IMG/VR virus record: IMGVR_UViG_3300047496_000090
Location: 1 to 43,189 of that record
Length of the DNA: 43,189 nucleotides
Reading direction: 5' to 3' (one strand)
Origin: a virus
Position 1 is the first letter of the stretch; each line of letters opens with the position of its first letter. The translations under genes were made by a program, and so were the position numbers. The notes under the pieces were generated by a model that had not been told where the DNA came from, made no database searches, and saw only the letters and a program-made list of their open reading frames with translations. Shown here piece after piece: positions 29,670-38,796 of the stretch.

Positions 29670-31895
29670 ATGTTAACACCTGCACAAATAGCACAAGCAA
29701 AACAAACCGCGTCCCTCGGAGGTGTTTCTACTCCATCTTCTGGGATGACTCCTGAACAGGCCAGTGCGTGGATCGGCGGTACAAGTACTAATGCTTCAGC
29801 CGCAACTCCTGTTCAGCCGAACCCTGTCGTACAGGGAGTCGAGAACTTCGTAGGGGATACTGTCTCAAATGCTAAGAATGCTATCACCAATGCGGGTACT
29901 TCAATTGTAAATGATGCTCAAACTGAGGGAGCGAAAGCTTCTGCAGCTACCAATCCTTTGGAAAAGGTTGGTGATACTGCTCTCGGTATATCTCATGTCG
30001 CCGGAGATCTTACAGGAGGCGTAGGGGGTGTCGTAACAGCTCCTATAACTACGAGCATTAAAAATATATCTGACCTGATAAGCAATAGTCCGGTAGTGCA
30101 GAAAATCGCTACGGAGCTTCCTGATTTCACCCAGAAGCTTCAAGCTATAACACAGGCTCATCCAGAACTTACTCATACGCTCTCTGATCTCTTCAACGTA
30201 GGGAGTTCTGTAATCGCGCCAGAAGCTGCTGATACGAAGGTTCCGATATTATCTGATCCTGTTGATAAGGCATTTGTTGCTACTGCAAAAGCCTCTAAAG
30301 GTGCATTAGATGCTACTACCGATAGTATTTCTGCTTTAGGTAATTCTGCTCTTGATACTGCTAAAAATGTTGCTGGCGCCGCAAAGGATGCAGTTACCCC
30401 TGATCCTGACACCTCGTTCGAGAATAATCTCAATAAAGCATTCCCCCCGAATAAGAAAGAAATTCAGCTCGGCGATCAGCGTACGGCTGCTGCTAAGACT
30501 GCCTTCCAGGATATTATTGCGAACAAGGATACGAACGGGATTACCGATGAAAATGGCGATGCAAAGGATCCTAAGAACTATACATTCCAAGATACGATGA
30601 ATGCTCAAGACGCTCGTATGCCGCAGATTTATAAGGACTACACAAGCAAGCTTGAGGGAATCGATAAGAGTAAGTTTGATAGCTCTATTACGGGAACTGT
30701 CGTAGACACCATGAACGATCTGGATTCTAAGATAGATAAAGAGAATTCAGTCCCTGACCGCCAAGCGATGATCGGACTTAAGAAGGAGCTCGGCGGTTTG
30801 CGCGACACGTCTCCTCAAGGTATGCAGGATTATCTCCAGAAACTTGGTCAACGTACACGTACTGCTCCGGGCGCTCCACTCACTCAGGAACAGATACAGA
30901 CTGCCAATCTTGCTGGTAAAATTAAGGAGGGGCTCGATAAGGCGGTTACTGATACGGGCGACACTGGGTATGCAGCTGGCCGTAAATTGTATGCAGCGCA
31001 CAAGACTATGCAAGATGCGTTCGTCCGTGGTGCGTTGAAAGAATTAAAGGCAACCCCTGGTCTCGTCGATAAGCTTACGACGGTAGGCATGACTGGCGAA
31101 GGAATCCAGTTCCTATTGACGCATAATCCTGCGTCGCTTGTTGCGGTGGCGGGTATGAAGGGCGCCAATAAGTTCATCGATTATATTCGTTCGCCCGGAC
31201 GGGCGCTCGGGAAGCTCTACAAAATATCAGACAGCCAAGCAAGTAAGCCAAGCTTATTGAGTCCGGAAGCTACGACTAAAATTGCCACTAATTCAAGCAA
31301 TATCATACCGGACAGTGTACAACCTGCGGAAAAACTTGCAAGTCCCGATGGTAAGCCGAGTATTCTAGAGCAGAAGCCGGATGTGGGCGTAGGGATGTCG
31401 ATGGGAGATATAACTAAAAAACTTAATGGCCAAGACAAAGAACTTCTCCAAAAATATATTGACAATGTGCGTCTGCCAGCGGAGGCTGAAGATCATTCAA
31501 TATTGTCTAAGGCAGAGGAATCTGACTTATTTAAGATGAACGAACTTCTTGGAATAAAACCAGAGACATCAGCGCAAGATGTGGCTAATAAATATGAAAA
31601 AATACTTTCAAATAATTCTGCGCCATCATTATCAAATGTTAAGCAGCAAGTATCAACGTCAGGACATGATTATGATGGAATGATAAAGGCGGGGAGCATC
31701 CCAAAAAATGCAATATTCAAAGCTGGTGAGGTATTGCAGTCAAATATAGCTGACCATGTTGCAAGCGATATTGCGGCCAAGCTTGATCAATTCAAGAAGG
31801 GGCTTGGAGCTAAATATCTAAAAACTGTAAATATGTCCTTACCTACTGTGAATATTCTTCAACAACATGCGTATAAATTATTAGAAAATATTTAA
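29670..31895 (+). CDS. Large internal-virion-like protein B, 741 aa
   Basis: ATG 29670, one base after the previous TAA. The N-terminus resembles gene A's style (MLTPAQIAQAKQTASLGGVS, Ala/Thr-rich), with helices and repeats of the form AKNVAGAAKDAVTPDP. A middle domain (KKEIQLGDQRTAAAKTAFQD ... GIDKSKFDSSITGTVVDTMN) and a C-terminal helical part follow. Likely an ejection or internal virion protein. Codon usage turns more AT-rich in the last 600 bp, which may mark a separately acquired end. Confidence 0.6.
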   Translation: MLTPAQIAQAKQTASLGGVSTPSSGMTPEQASAWIGGTSTNASAATPVQPNPVVQGVENFVGDTVSNAKNAITNAGTSIVNDAQTEGAKASAATNPLEKVGDTALGISHVAGDLTGGVGGVVTAPITTSIKNISDLISNSPVVQKIATELPDFTQKLQAITQAHPELTHTLSDLFNVGSSVIAPEAADTKVPILSDPVDKAFVATAKASKGALDATTDSISALGNSALDTAKNVAGAAKDAVTPDPDTSFENNLNKAFPPNKKEIQLGDQRTAAAKTAFQDIIANKDTNGITDENGDAKDPKNYTFQDTMNAQDARMPQIYKDYTSKLEGIDKSKFDSSITGTVVDTMNDLDSKIDKENSVPDRQAMIGLKKELGGLRDTSPQGMQDYLQKLGQRTRTAPGAPLTQEQIQTANLAGKIKEGLDKAVTDTGDTGYAAGRKLYAAHKTMQDAFVRGALKELKATPGLVDKLTTVGMTGEGIQFLLTHNPASLVAVAGMKGANKFIDYIRSPGRALGKLYKISDSQASKPSLLSPEATTKIATNSSNIIPDSVQPAEKLASPDGKPSILEQKPDVGVGMSMGDITKKLNGQDKELLQKYIDNVRLPAEAEDHSILSKAEESDLFKMNELLGIKPETSAQDVANKYEKILSNNSAPSLSNVKQQVSTSGHDYDGMIKAGSIPKNAIFKAGEVLQSNIADHVASDIAAKLDQFKKGLGAKYLKTVNMSLPTVNILQQHAYKLLENI

Positions 31896-31899
31896 TCTT

Positions 31900-32079
31900 A
31901 TGTTAAAACCCGGCCTCTCCAACATGAATAGCAACTACAAGGAACTCATGACCAACATCGAGTCTGAGGGGCGACGTAAGGCTATCGCCACGCTGATGAA
32001 GAAGCACAATATAACCTTCGAGGAAGCCCAGCATCGCCAGGCACTTAGAATAATTCAATCAAAAGCCCGTCAAAAATAA
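31900..32079 (+). CDS. Small helical late protein, 59 aa
   Basis: MLKPGLSNMNSNYKELMTNI, then a helix with ATLMKKHNITFEEAQHRQAL. Open from ATG 31900 to TAA 32077-32079; an internal ATG at 31924 is possible. Its stop is one base before the next ATG. The HNITFEEAQ turn looks like a small helical-bundle unit. Unrecognised. Confidence 0.6.
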   Translation: MLKPGLSNMNSNYKELMTNIESEGRRKAIATLMKKHNITFEEAQHRQALRIIQSKARQK

Positions 32080-32080
32080 C

Positions 32081-32752
32081 ATGTCAACCCAATCTGAACG
32101 CCTACAAAAGCTCCGAGAACTCCGCGATCCTATGCTTACGATGAATCGTATGCTGACTGAGCGTGCAATGGCGGAAGCCGTAGGAAAGATGGAACTCGTT
32201 AAGGGTGATAAAGGAGATAAGGGAGATCCAGGTAAGGATGGTAAGGACGGCCGTTCAATTATAGGATCTCAAGGTCCGCAAGGTATACCGGGTAAAAATG
32301 GTCGTGACGCTATTGGTAGGGATGGAAAGGATGGTAGGGATGGAAAGGATGGTAGGGATGGAAAGGATGGTATATCCCCAAATCAGGAGCTGATTATTAA
32401 GGCCGTGTTGGATGAACTTACCTCAGGTAATACATTGAGACCTGATCATATACAGGGACTTGGATATGACATCAATAGTTTGCATGATCTCATTAAGTTC
32501 CTTAAAGCGGGCGGCTTCCGAGGCGGGGGCAGTTCATCTTCCGGAGGTGCCAGTTCTAGCCCACAAACCCCCTCGGGCACCGTAAATGGCACCAACAACA
32601 CCTTCACTGCCTCTTCTGCTCCTACCATTGTCTTCACAGAAGGCGGACAATTTACGAACGGTTTCGGTGTTACAATTACAGGGTCTGGCTCTGCATACAC
32701 AATCGTATTCGCAGCAGGTTTATCACCACAGCAGTGGGTCTACTATATTTAA
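32081..32752 (+). CDS. Collagen-like fibre protein, 223 aa
   Basis: An N-terminal helix (ERLQKLRELRDPMLTMNRML) is followed by about 18 Gly-X-Y triplets (residues ~43-105, GDKGDKGDPGKDGKDGR type), a helical neck (HDLIKFLKAGGF), a Gly/Ser hinge and a C-terminal beta domain (TVNGTNNTFTASSAPTIVFT). Collagen-like triple helices form rigid stalks in phage fibres; the end domain may bind the host or the next fibre protein. The triplets include an exact 18-bp DNA tandem repeat. Confidence 0.85.
   Translation: MSTQSERLQKLRELRDPMLTMNRMLTERAMAEAVGKMELVKGDKGDKGDPGKDGKDGRSIIGSQGPQGIPGKNGRDAIGRDGKDGRDGKDGRDGKDGISPNQELIIKAVLDELTSGNTLRPDHIQGLGYDINSLHDLIKFLKAGGFRGGGSSSSGGASSSPQTPSGTVNGTNNTFTASSAPTIVFTEGGQFTNGFGVTITGSGSAYTIVFAAGLSPQQWVYYI
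32315..32368 (+). repeat. Three exact tandem copies of an 18-bp unit
   Basis: GGTAGGGATGGAAAGGAT three times (32315-32332, 32333-32350, 32351-32368), coding GRDGKD triplets of the collagen-like stalk. Exact repetition at the DNA level suggests recent slippage and a length-variable fibre. Confidence 0.9.
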
Positions 32753-32755
32753 CTT

Positions 32756-35700
32756 ATGAAAAGATTCTTAATCATCCTCGCAGCTCTCCTATTCTTACCC
32801 GCAACTGCTCTTGCTGTGACAGTAGGCTGGACGTACAACTCTGCGACTAATAACATCCAACCCTACCCGAGCATCTCGACAACAGCGAGCACCTCGGTTC
32901 TCTCTGCTACGACGTTCTGCCTTACAGGAGATACATGCCGTACCACATGGCCTTCAGGCGGTTCTTCAGCATCTTCTACCCTTCTTATAGACAACAACAC
33001 CTTCTCCGGCACCAACATCTTCAGCAAAGCTCTCACGCTTTCCGGCACAACAGGTACGACGACCATCGCCGCCGGCCAAGGCTTCACGGTTGGTAGCTCG
33101 CAGTTCGTAGTGCAGCAGGGAAGCGGGAATGTCGGAGTCGGAACAAGCTCACCGTTTACCAAGTTTGCAGTAGGCGGGAATGCCTATATAGGAGGATCAA
33201 TCACTTCAACCGGCGCAATTACGGCCTTTGCTGACAGTACGAGTATCCCGGAACTCTCGATCGGAACGGGTGGTATTTCAGGTAACTTCATGTCATTTTC
33301 CGGCGGACGCGCGATGTTCGGATATAATCCTGCCGTCGTCGGTCCTGACTTGGGAGAAGCGTTGATAAATGCCGGTACCAGCAAAGGTATCCAATTCATG
33401 GTGAGTGGCACCAGTAATACGTTTGTCACCGGTACCAATGCAATGGAAATAAACAATAACGGCAACGTCGGCATCGGCACCACCACCCCCGGCTCGCTCC
33501 TTACCGTCCAAGGAACACTCAATCTTGCTAACAGCTCAACAGGCGCGCCAGTGACTTTCAGTTCAGGTAGTACCGGATTCCTTACGGTCACCTCACAAGG
33601 TTCGCAGACATTCAATGCTGCCAATGGTAATAGTATTGTTTTTGATCAGAGTAGTAGTCCGGTTTTGAGTATTGCAAATGGCGGCAACGTCGGCATCGGC
33701 ACCACGACTCCTGGTTCGATCCTCAGCATACAAAGCTCGACGGCATTGATTGGCCTTTACGACACTTCTTCAAACTCCAATGACACTGTCAGTAATGCTG
33801 GTGGGTTTTTGGTTTTCAATACAGGTGCAGGCAATAGTATTTTGTTCGAGCAGGCTGGATCTGAAATCGGTCGTTTCAATATTAATCATTATTTCGGTAT
33901 CGGCACCACGACTCCCGGCTCTCTCCTCTCCCTCAACAACATAGCGAATTTCACCACAGCGACCAGCACCTTCTACGGCAACGGACTCAATCTTACTGCC
34001 GGCTGCTTCGCCATCGGCGGCAACTGTCTTTCCCTCTCTTCCCTCGGCGGTATCGTGCCCATTTCAGGAGGCGGTACGGGAACTACGACAGGAGGCGTCA
34101 CCAACGCACTCGAATATTACGATGGTACGAAACTGACCAACGGTCCCGCTACAATTATTCCTACCCTTACGGGCGTCGTACCAACATTCCAAAACAATCA
34201 GACCTATGCCGGTATTCTCAGACTCGGCGACTCGTTCAACAACTTCCTCAGCAATGCGTCATTCGAGTTTTGGCTAAACGGCACTTCGGTCGCACCGAAC
34301 GCCTGGACGACGCAAGGAAGCCTTACCGTCGCTCGTTCAGCAGCTGGGAATGCGACAACAGGACAATACTCCGTGGTCCTGAATACGACCGCATCAGACG
34401 ATAAGATATACCAGGATTTCACTGCTACCAGCTCAGTCCCTTACACGCTCTCATTGTGGGTAGCACGCACGTCAGGAACAGGCAACGCAAGCCTCATCGC
34501 TCAGGAGGAAGGCGGTAGCTTTACCGAATACGTCAATGTATCCTGCCCTACGGCTGCGACATTCTCACTCTGTATGGCGACATTCACCAAGCCCGCTGAC
34601 GGTGTGAACACTGTCCGCTTCAAGTTCGCGTCGGAATCGAATACCGCGACAACATGGCAGATAGACGAGGCCATGCTCCAAGAGGGAGACCACCTAGCGA
34701 CAGCTTTTCTGCCTGCGTATATCGACGATACCAATTCACAGAGTATCTACGGCGCAAAAACATTCTTCTCTACCACTACGGCTGCGGGCATAAATCTCAC
34801 GAGCGGATGCTTCTCAATCGCTGGCACCTGTATAGGGTCAGGATCTGTTACTAGTGTTAGTGCCACATACCCCTTGTCTTCAACAGGTGGTGCAACTCCG
34901 GTAATCTCGTCGGCCACGAGCTCCGCATCCTCGGCTGGTGTCTTGTCCGCTGCAGATTGGACAACATTCAATAACAAGCAGTCTGCAATATCTCTCACAA
35001 CAACAGGGACTGGAGCAGCAACTTTCGTAAGTAACGTACTCAATATTCCGACACCAATAATTCCTGCCGCTGCAAATCCAACTGGTAGCATCGGTCTCAC
35101 AGCAGTCAATGGTTCAGCTACCACCTTCATGCGCTCTGACGGAGCTCCAGCACTCTCGCAGGCGATTGTTCCAACATGGACTGGTCTACATACCTTTACG
35201 GCAGGTTGGCTCTCAACAGCCTCTTCAACGGTTATAGGTAATTTTACCGTGTCAGCTTCTACCACTACGCTCAACTCAACACTTATGGTTGCCACTTCAT
35301 CTCCAGTAGCATTCCAGGTATGCGATATATTTGGAACATGCGGAGTCACGGTTAACACTGCCTCAACGACAGGACCTATATTCACCGTGGCAGCCACGAC
35401 ATCGACGAATACGAACCTCATCACGCTGTTCTCGGTAGACCAGTACGGGCATCTCATGGCATCCAGTACTCCGGCGAAGCCGACGGTGTCATCCTGCGGG
35501 ACAGGTACCCCAGTGGTCACCACAGGCTCCAGCGATACGGTCGGAAGCGTCACGACGGGAACGGGAGCTCCGACGGCCTGCACCATCACCTACGGTTCTC
35601 CGCTCCAGTTCGCCGCCATTCCTTTCGTGACCGATACCAGCGGCACGGTGACTGCAATAGACGTGACTTCCTACTCTACGACTGGATTCACCATGACATT

Positions 35701-35764
35701 CGCGGCGGGACTTACTAGTATAAAAATAGGATGGTTCACCATCCAAGGCGCGGCAAGCCTCTAG
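32756..35764 (+). CDS. Giant fibre/surface protein with signal peptide and NVGIGTTTPGS repeats, 1002 aa
   Basis: The N-terminus MKRFLIILAALLFLPATALA is a typical Sec signal peptide with an AxA site. Four units of the type NVGIGTTTPGSLLTVQG lie around residues 122-415, a motif of trimeric fibres and of large Parcubacteria surface proteins. Residues ~495-660 look like a jelly-roll (CBM4/9-like) module (NASFEFWLNGTSVAPNAWTT, TTWQIDEAMLQEGD). Further on, TFMRSDGAPALSQAIVPTWT is a common tail-fibre spacer, followed by a C-terminal head. Likely receptor-binding fibre; the signal peptide is unusual for one. Confidence 0.8.
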   Translation: MKRFLIILAALLFLPATALAVTVGWTYNSATNNIQPYPSISTTASTSVLSATTFCLTGDTCRTTWPSGGSSASSTLLIDNNTFSGTNIFSKALTLSGTTGTTTIAAGQGFTVGSSQFVVQQGSGNVGVGTSSPFTKFAVGGNAYIGGSITSTGAITAFADSTSIPELSIGTGGISGNFMSFSGGRAMFGYNPAVVGPDLGEALINAGTSKGIQFMVSGTSNTFVTGTNAMEINNNGNVGIGTTTPGSLLTVQGTLNLANSSTGAPVTFSSGSTGFLTVTSQGSQTFNAANGNSIVFDQSSSPVLSIANGGNVGIGTTTPGSILSIQSSTALIGLYDTSSNSNDTVSNAGGFLVFNTGAGNSILFEQAGSEIGRFNINHYFGIGTTTPGSLLSLNNIANFTTATSTFYGNGLNLTAGCFAIGGNCLSLSSLGGIVPISGGGTGTTTGGVTNALEYYDGTKLTNGPATIIPTLTGVVPTFQNNQTYAGILRLGDSFNNFLSNASFEFWLNGTSVAPNAWTTQGSLTVARSAAGNATTGQYSVVLNTTASDDKIYQDFTATSSVPYTLSLWVARTSGTGNASLIAQEEGGSFTEYVNVSCPTAATFSLCMATFTKPADGVNTVRFKFASESNTATTWQIDEAMLQEGDHLATAFLPAYIDDTNSQSIYGAKTFFSTTTAAGINLTSGCFSIAGTCIGSGSVTSVSATYPLSSTGGATPVISSATSSASSAGVLSAADWTTFNNKQSAISLTTTGTGAATFVSNVLNIPTPIIPAAANPTGSIGLTAVNGSATTFMRSDGAPALSQAIVPTWTGLHTFTAGWLSTASSTVIGNFTVSASTTTLNSTLMVATSSPVAFQVCDIFGTCGVTVNTASTTGPIFTVAATTSTNTNLITLFSVDQYGHLMASSTPAKPTVSSCGTGTPVVTTGSSDTVGSVTTGTGAPTACTITYGSPLQFAAIPFVTDTSGTVTAIDVTSYSTTGFTMTFAAGLTSIKIGWFTIQGAASL

Positions 35765-35765
35765 T

Positions 35766-36614
35766 ATGAGAAATATCTTCTACAGATTCACAGCAGTAGC
35801 GTTGAGTGTCATCATCACAGCGGGCATCTTCTATTTCAACGTCCCTGAGGCTTACGCGACCACGACGACTTTCACCACATCGGGAACATGGACTGCTCCT
35901 GCTGGTGTCACTTCAGTACAAGTAAACGCATGGGGAGCGGGAGGGGGTACAAATGCCAATGTCACTGGACTCAGTTGTGGTAGTGGCGGTGGCGGCGGTG
36001 GCGGATATTCTGGACTCAATTCATTTTCTGTCACTCCGGGCAACATGTATGTAGTCACCGTAGGTATCGGCGGAGTCGCTGCGGCAAAAAATGTCAGCGT
36101 CGGACCGGCAGGCGGAGATTCTATGTTCTCTGCTTCATCGACATTGCTTGCAAAAGGGGGGCTTGGTGGATTTAATGCATGTAATGGCGGCTTCGGTACT
36201 GGGGGCACAGCAGCATCGGGAGTAGGAGACGTTAAGTATTCAGGTGGTGATGGGGGTGTGACTGGGAACTCTAGCGACAACTCTGAAGGCGGCGGCGGTG
36301 GTGGTGGTGCCGGGACAACTGCAAATGGTGGAAAGGGTGGAAGTGGGTCAACGGACTTTCCTCCACTGGGAGGCACGGGAGGTTCTATCGGCGGGGGGGC
36401 GGGCGGCCAAGGTGACACTGGTTCAAATAGTAACCAGAGTGGATTTTCTAATGGTGGAGGAGCAGGCGGCACAGCATATGGAAATACTGTACCAGGGCAG
36501 TCAGGAGCACGCGGTGAAGTAGATATTACTTATACAGTCGCTCAAGTCCTAGGACCTGCCACTGTCACCGTCAAAGCCCCTCTTATTATAAGAAAAAGTA
36601 CAATAATCAAATAA
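35766..36614 (+). CDS. Secreted glycine-rich fibre-tip protein, 282 aa
   Basis: Signal-peptide-like start (RFTAVALSVIITAGIFYFNV, cleavage near AYA), then TFTTSGTWTAPAGVTSVQVN, the entry to a Gly-rich fibre-tip domain. Residues 55-250 contain many poly-Gly loops (GGGGGGG), as in polyglycine-sandwich fibre tips that bind receptors. The C-terminus is basic (KAPLIIRKSTIIK). It follows the giant fibre by one base, so it probably forms the adhesin tip for it. Confidence 0.75.
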   Translation: MRNIFYRFTAVALSVIITAGIFYFNVPEAYATTTTFTTSGTWTAPAGVTSVQVNAWGAGGGTNANVTGLSCGSGGGGGGGYSGLNSFSVTPGNMYVVTVGIGGVAAAKNVSVGPAGGDSMFSASSTLLAKGGLGGFNACNGGFGTGGTAASGVGDVKYSGGDGGVTGNSSDNSEGGGGGGGAGTTANGGKGGSGSTDFPPLGGTGGSIGGGAGGQGDTGSNSNQSGFSNGGGAGGTAYGNTVPGQSGARGEVDITYTVAQVLGPATVTVKAPLIIRKSTIIK

Positions 36615-36618
36615 TTCT

Positions 36619-36933
36619 ATGGATACACCAACGATTCAGTCAGTGGCAGCAGATGGGTCAGTCACGCTCGTACCCGCTCCGATAACGACTTCGATTGACG
36701 AGCTGACCCAGAACGTAGCGGACACTCAGACAGGCGTCAACAATTGCCAGAGCGATGTCGATTCCCTCACTAAACGGCTCTCAGATGCCCAGAATACCCT
36801 TACGACGGCCCAAGCATCATTAAGCGCTGCTCAGGCGCTCCTTACGGCGGCACAGCCGATGATGGAAGCTGCAATCGCTGCCGCTCCTACCGCGACACCG
36901 ATTCAAGCAGGACAAGAAGACATACAATCCTGA
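36619..36933 (+). CDS. Small coiled-coil late protein, 104 aa
   Basis: MDTPTIQSVAADGSVTLVPA, then a long helix with heptads (SDVDSLTKRLSDAQNTLTTA, QASLSAAQALLTAAQPMMEA). It resembles small chaperone-like or fibre-associated coiled coils. No membrane segment. Placed between the fibre tip and the lysis block. Confidence 0.65.
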   Translation: MDTPTIQSVAADGSVTLVPAPITTSIDELTQNVADTQTGVNNCQSDVDSLTKRLSDAQNTLTTAQASLSAAQALLTAAQPMMEAAIAAAPTATPIQAGQEDIQS

Positions 36934-36934
36934 T

Positions 36935-37015
36935 ATGAATTTTTGCCACTCACACGAATGTACTATAGATTTCTGCTCCCTTTATTGGAGCAATCCTCAC
37001 TTCTTCCATGTCTGA
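36935..37015 (+). CDS. Possible Cys/His-rich 26-aa peptide
   Basis: ATG 36935 to TGA 37013-37015 encodes MNFCHSHECTIDFCSLYWSN plus six residues: three Cys and four His. The frame overlaps the next ATG by 8 nt as usual in this operon. The same stretch also contains TTGCCA...TATAGA and a GCTCC/GGAGC hairpin, so it may instead be regulatory. Weakly supported. Confidence 0.25.
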   Translation: MNFCHSHECTIDFCSLYWSNPHFFHV

Positions 37016-37367
37016 TGAAACGAAAGTAGCCTCTGAGGCTGCAACCGCAGAATCAATCAACGCCACAGCAGTGGCAGCCGAGGCTCTGCAAAAAGCACAG
37101 GAAGCCCAGATGCTCGCTGTAGTGACTAAGGCTTTCGAGGCTACTTTCAATATCACGGATAACAACGGTCAGAGAAGGTTCCTCGACGTCACCCGTGTCC
37201 CTTTGATATGCCAGAGTATAGTGGGAATCAGCCAGAAACTAGAGAGTATAGAAGAAAACATGGTCACTAAAGAAGTCTTCTGGCCTGTTAAGGTATTGGT
37301 TTACGGATTCGTCGGACTCAGTATGACTGCGATTGTCGGAGCCCTCTTCGCACTCGTGATAAAATAA
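37008..37367 (+). CDS. Holin-like membrane protein (XhlA-like layout), 119 aa
   Basis: A helical, charged N-terminus (ETKVASEAATAESINATAVA) is followed by NGQRRFLDVTRVPLICQSIV and a coiled-coil stretch (GISQKLESIEENMVTKEVFW). One C-terminal membrane helix (VYGFVGLSMTAIVGALFALV) precedes a short IK tail. This resembles XhlA-type haemolysin/holin accessory proteins. It opens the lysis block just before the protease. Confidence 0.65.
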   Translation: MSDETKVASEAATAESINATAVAAEALQKAQEAQMLAVVTKAFEATFNITDNNGQRRFLDVTRVPLICQSIVGISQKLESIEENMVTKEVFWPVKVLVYGFVGLSMTAIVGALFALVIK

Positions 37368-37371
37368 AGAT

Positions 37372-38229
37372 ATGAAAGTTCCAATTAGCAGAATGGGCAG
37401 GTATCACCGACATGTAGGACAGCTTTCCCATCACAAGACATTCGGGACTGCACTCGTATTTCCTGCAACTCTGGGACGTACACCACAATACATCCAAGAT
37501 CAGCAGAATACCGACTACTGCACAGCTTTCGCACGTACCGCTGCCGCCTCCTATCTTCTCAACCGTCAGATGAGCGTGGAGTACCAAACTGCTAAGGAAG
37601 GGGAATTGAACAATACTCCTATCTATAATGGGACTACACCCAATATCGCAGACGGAGTAGGCCCTAATTACGGTTACCTGCCCGAAGAACAGTCACCCCT
37701 GCACTTTGCTACCGATGGATGGATAAAGCCCGCTGTATGGCAGAATTACCCCCCTACGCTCGATGGACAAGCCATCGTAAACGCTCAAGGGCAGCCTTTT
37801 GATGTGTGGTGCGATTATGACTCAATCAAGGGGGCATTGATGCAAGGAAAAGACGATAACGCCGTAGTAGTTGCCAATGGTTTTTGGTACCAGGAGTGGC
37901 AGAATTCTGTAAACGGAATCGTCCCCGTGCCTACGAGCGCTCCTATAACCCGCCACAGCTACGATTTTATCGACTGGAAGACAATAAACGGCACCGAATA
38001 CCTCGTAGCCCAGCTTTCTCAGGGCACTTCATTCGGAGACAACGGACTTATATACATGTCCCGTGACGTTATAAACGCAGCATGGGCCAACCCTGTGTTC
38101 AATGGGATAGGTTGTTCTATCACGAGAAAAGGCACTGGAGCGACTCCTGTACAGATACAACTATCAGCTATGAAGAAAGCAGTTCAATACCTCGGGGAAT
38201 TATTAACCTTAATGGGGGCTAAAATATGA
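37372..38229 (+). CDS. Papain-like (C1-type) cysteine protease, 285 aa
   Basis: The catalytic Cys lies in IQDQQNTDYCTAFARTAAAS (Gln oxyanion residue and Cys about residues 44-51). The His is in ITRHSYDFIDWKTING and the third residue probably in LSQGTSFGDNGLIYMSRDVI, where papains have NSWG...WGxxGY. A middle stretch (DYDSIKGALMQGKDDNAVVV) is also papain-like. There is no signal peptide. As the first enzyme of a lysis block it may cut peptide cross-links or host surface proteins. Papain-like lysis proteins are unusual among well-studied phages. Confidence 0.8.
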   Translation: MKVPISRMGRYHRHVGQLSHHKTFGTALVFPATLGRTPQYIQDQQNTDYCTAFARTAAASYLLNRQMSVEYQTAKEGELNNTPIYNGTTPNIADGVGPNYGYLPEEQSPLHFATDGWIKPAVWQNYPPTLDGQAIVNAQGQPFDVWCDYDSIKGALMQGKDDNAVVVANGFWYQEWQNSVNGIVPVPTSAPITRHSYDFIDWKTINGTEYLVAQLSQGTSFGDNGLIYMSRDVINAAWANPVFNGIGCSITRKGTGATPVQIQLSAMKKAVQYLGELLTLMGAKI

Positions 38230-38795
38230 ACCAGTGGTTATTCGACACTCTAGAGGCTTTCATCGCTACCCTCGTCAAAACCCGTGATACACTTTTACTA
38301 AGGAAGCCAGCGGAAGCTGTAGCATTACCAATTAGCGTAACAACTATGCCAGAAAATAATGTAGACACCCTCGTACCATGGACAGGTAAAGAGAATTGCC
38401 GTCACAACGTGCGTGTACTGTGTGATTTAGAAGGTTTGACCGTAGCTCAGAAAGAGGACATGTCTTCTACGGTGAATTGCGAGAGTGGATACAATCCAAA
38501 TATCTGCAATCTTAATTTCACGGATGGAACAACTGCTGAATGTCTATATCCTGATATACAGTCAGCAATCGCCTCTCATGTAGCGCAGGGCAAAAAAGTA
38601 GCATCAATTGATTATGGAATCGCCCAGATCAATGACTACTACCATATCGGAGAAGGTAAGGACTTCAGCTCGGCCGAAGCAGTAATACAAAACCCTGAAC
38701 CCGTCATCCGCTGGATGGCGAAACAGTGGATCGCAGGGAACGGTCGATTGTGGGTATGCAAACTTAGAAATATGAATGTAAACTATTCCTCATAA
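38226..38795 (+). CDS. Lytic transglycosylase/lysozyme-like endolysin, 189 aa
   Basis: Overlaps the protease by 4 nt (ATGA). A short N-terminal linker is followed by MSSTVNCESGYNPNICNLNF (catalytic Glu in CES) and KKVASIDYGIAQINDYYHIG, the Glu...GxxQIN pair of SLT-type muramidases, then EPVIRWMAKQWIAGNG. Several Cys may form disulfides. No signal peptide, so release would depend on the holin candidates beside it. Confidence 0.8.
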   Translation: MNQWLFDTLEAFIATLVKTRDTLLLRKPAEAVALPISVTTMPENNVDTLVPWTGKENCRHNVRVLCDLEGLTVAQKEDMSSTVNCESGYNPNICNLNFTDGTTAECLYPDIQSAIASHVAQGKKVASIDYGIAQINDYYHIGEGKDFSSAEAVIQNPEPVIRWMAKQWIAGNGRLWVCKLRNMNVNYSS

Positions 38796-38796
38796 T

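Noticed and set aside
32200-32370. CRISPR-like repeats
   Set aside because: The periodic units are contiguous Gly-X-Y codons without spacers; no CRISPR array or cas gene is seen anywhere in the window.
34747-35589. 280-residue leftward frame inside the giant fibre gene
   Set aside because: Low-complexity antisense of the Thr/Ser-rich fibre; the sense frame has signal peptide, repeats and neighbours that fit.
35852-36472. 206-residue leftward proline-rich frame opposite the Gly-rich fibre
   Set aside because: Antisense shadow of the poly-Gly codons (GGN reads as Pro on the other strand).
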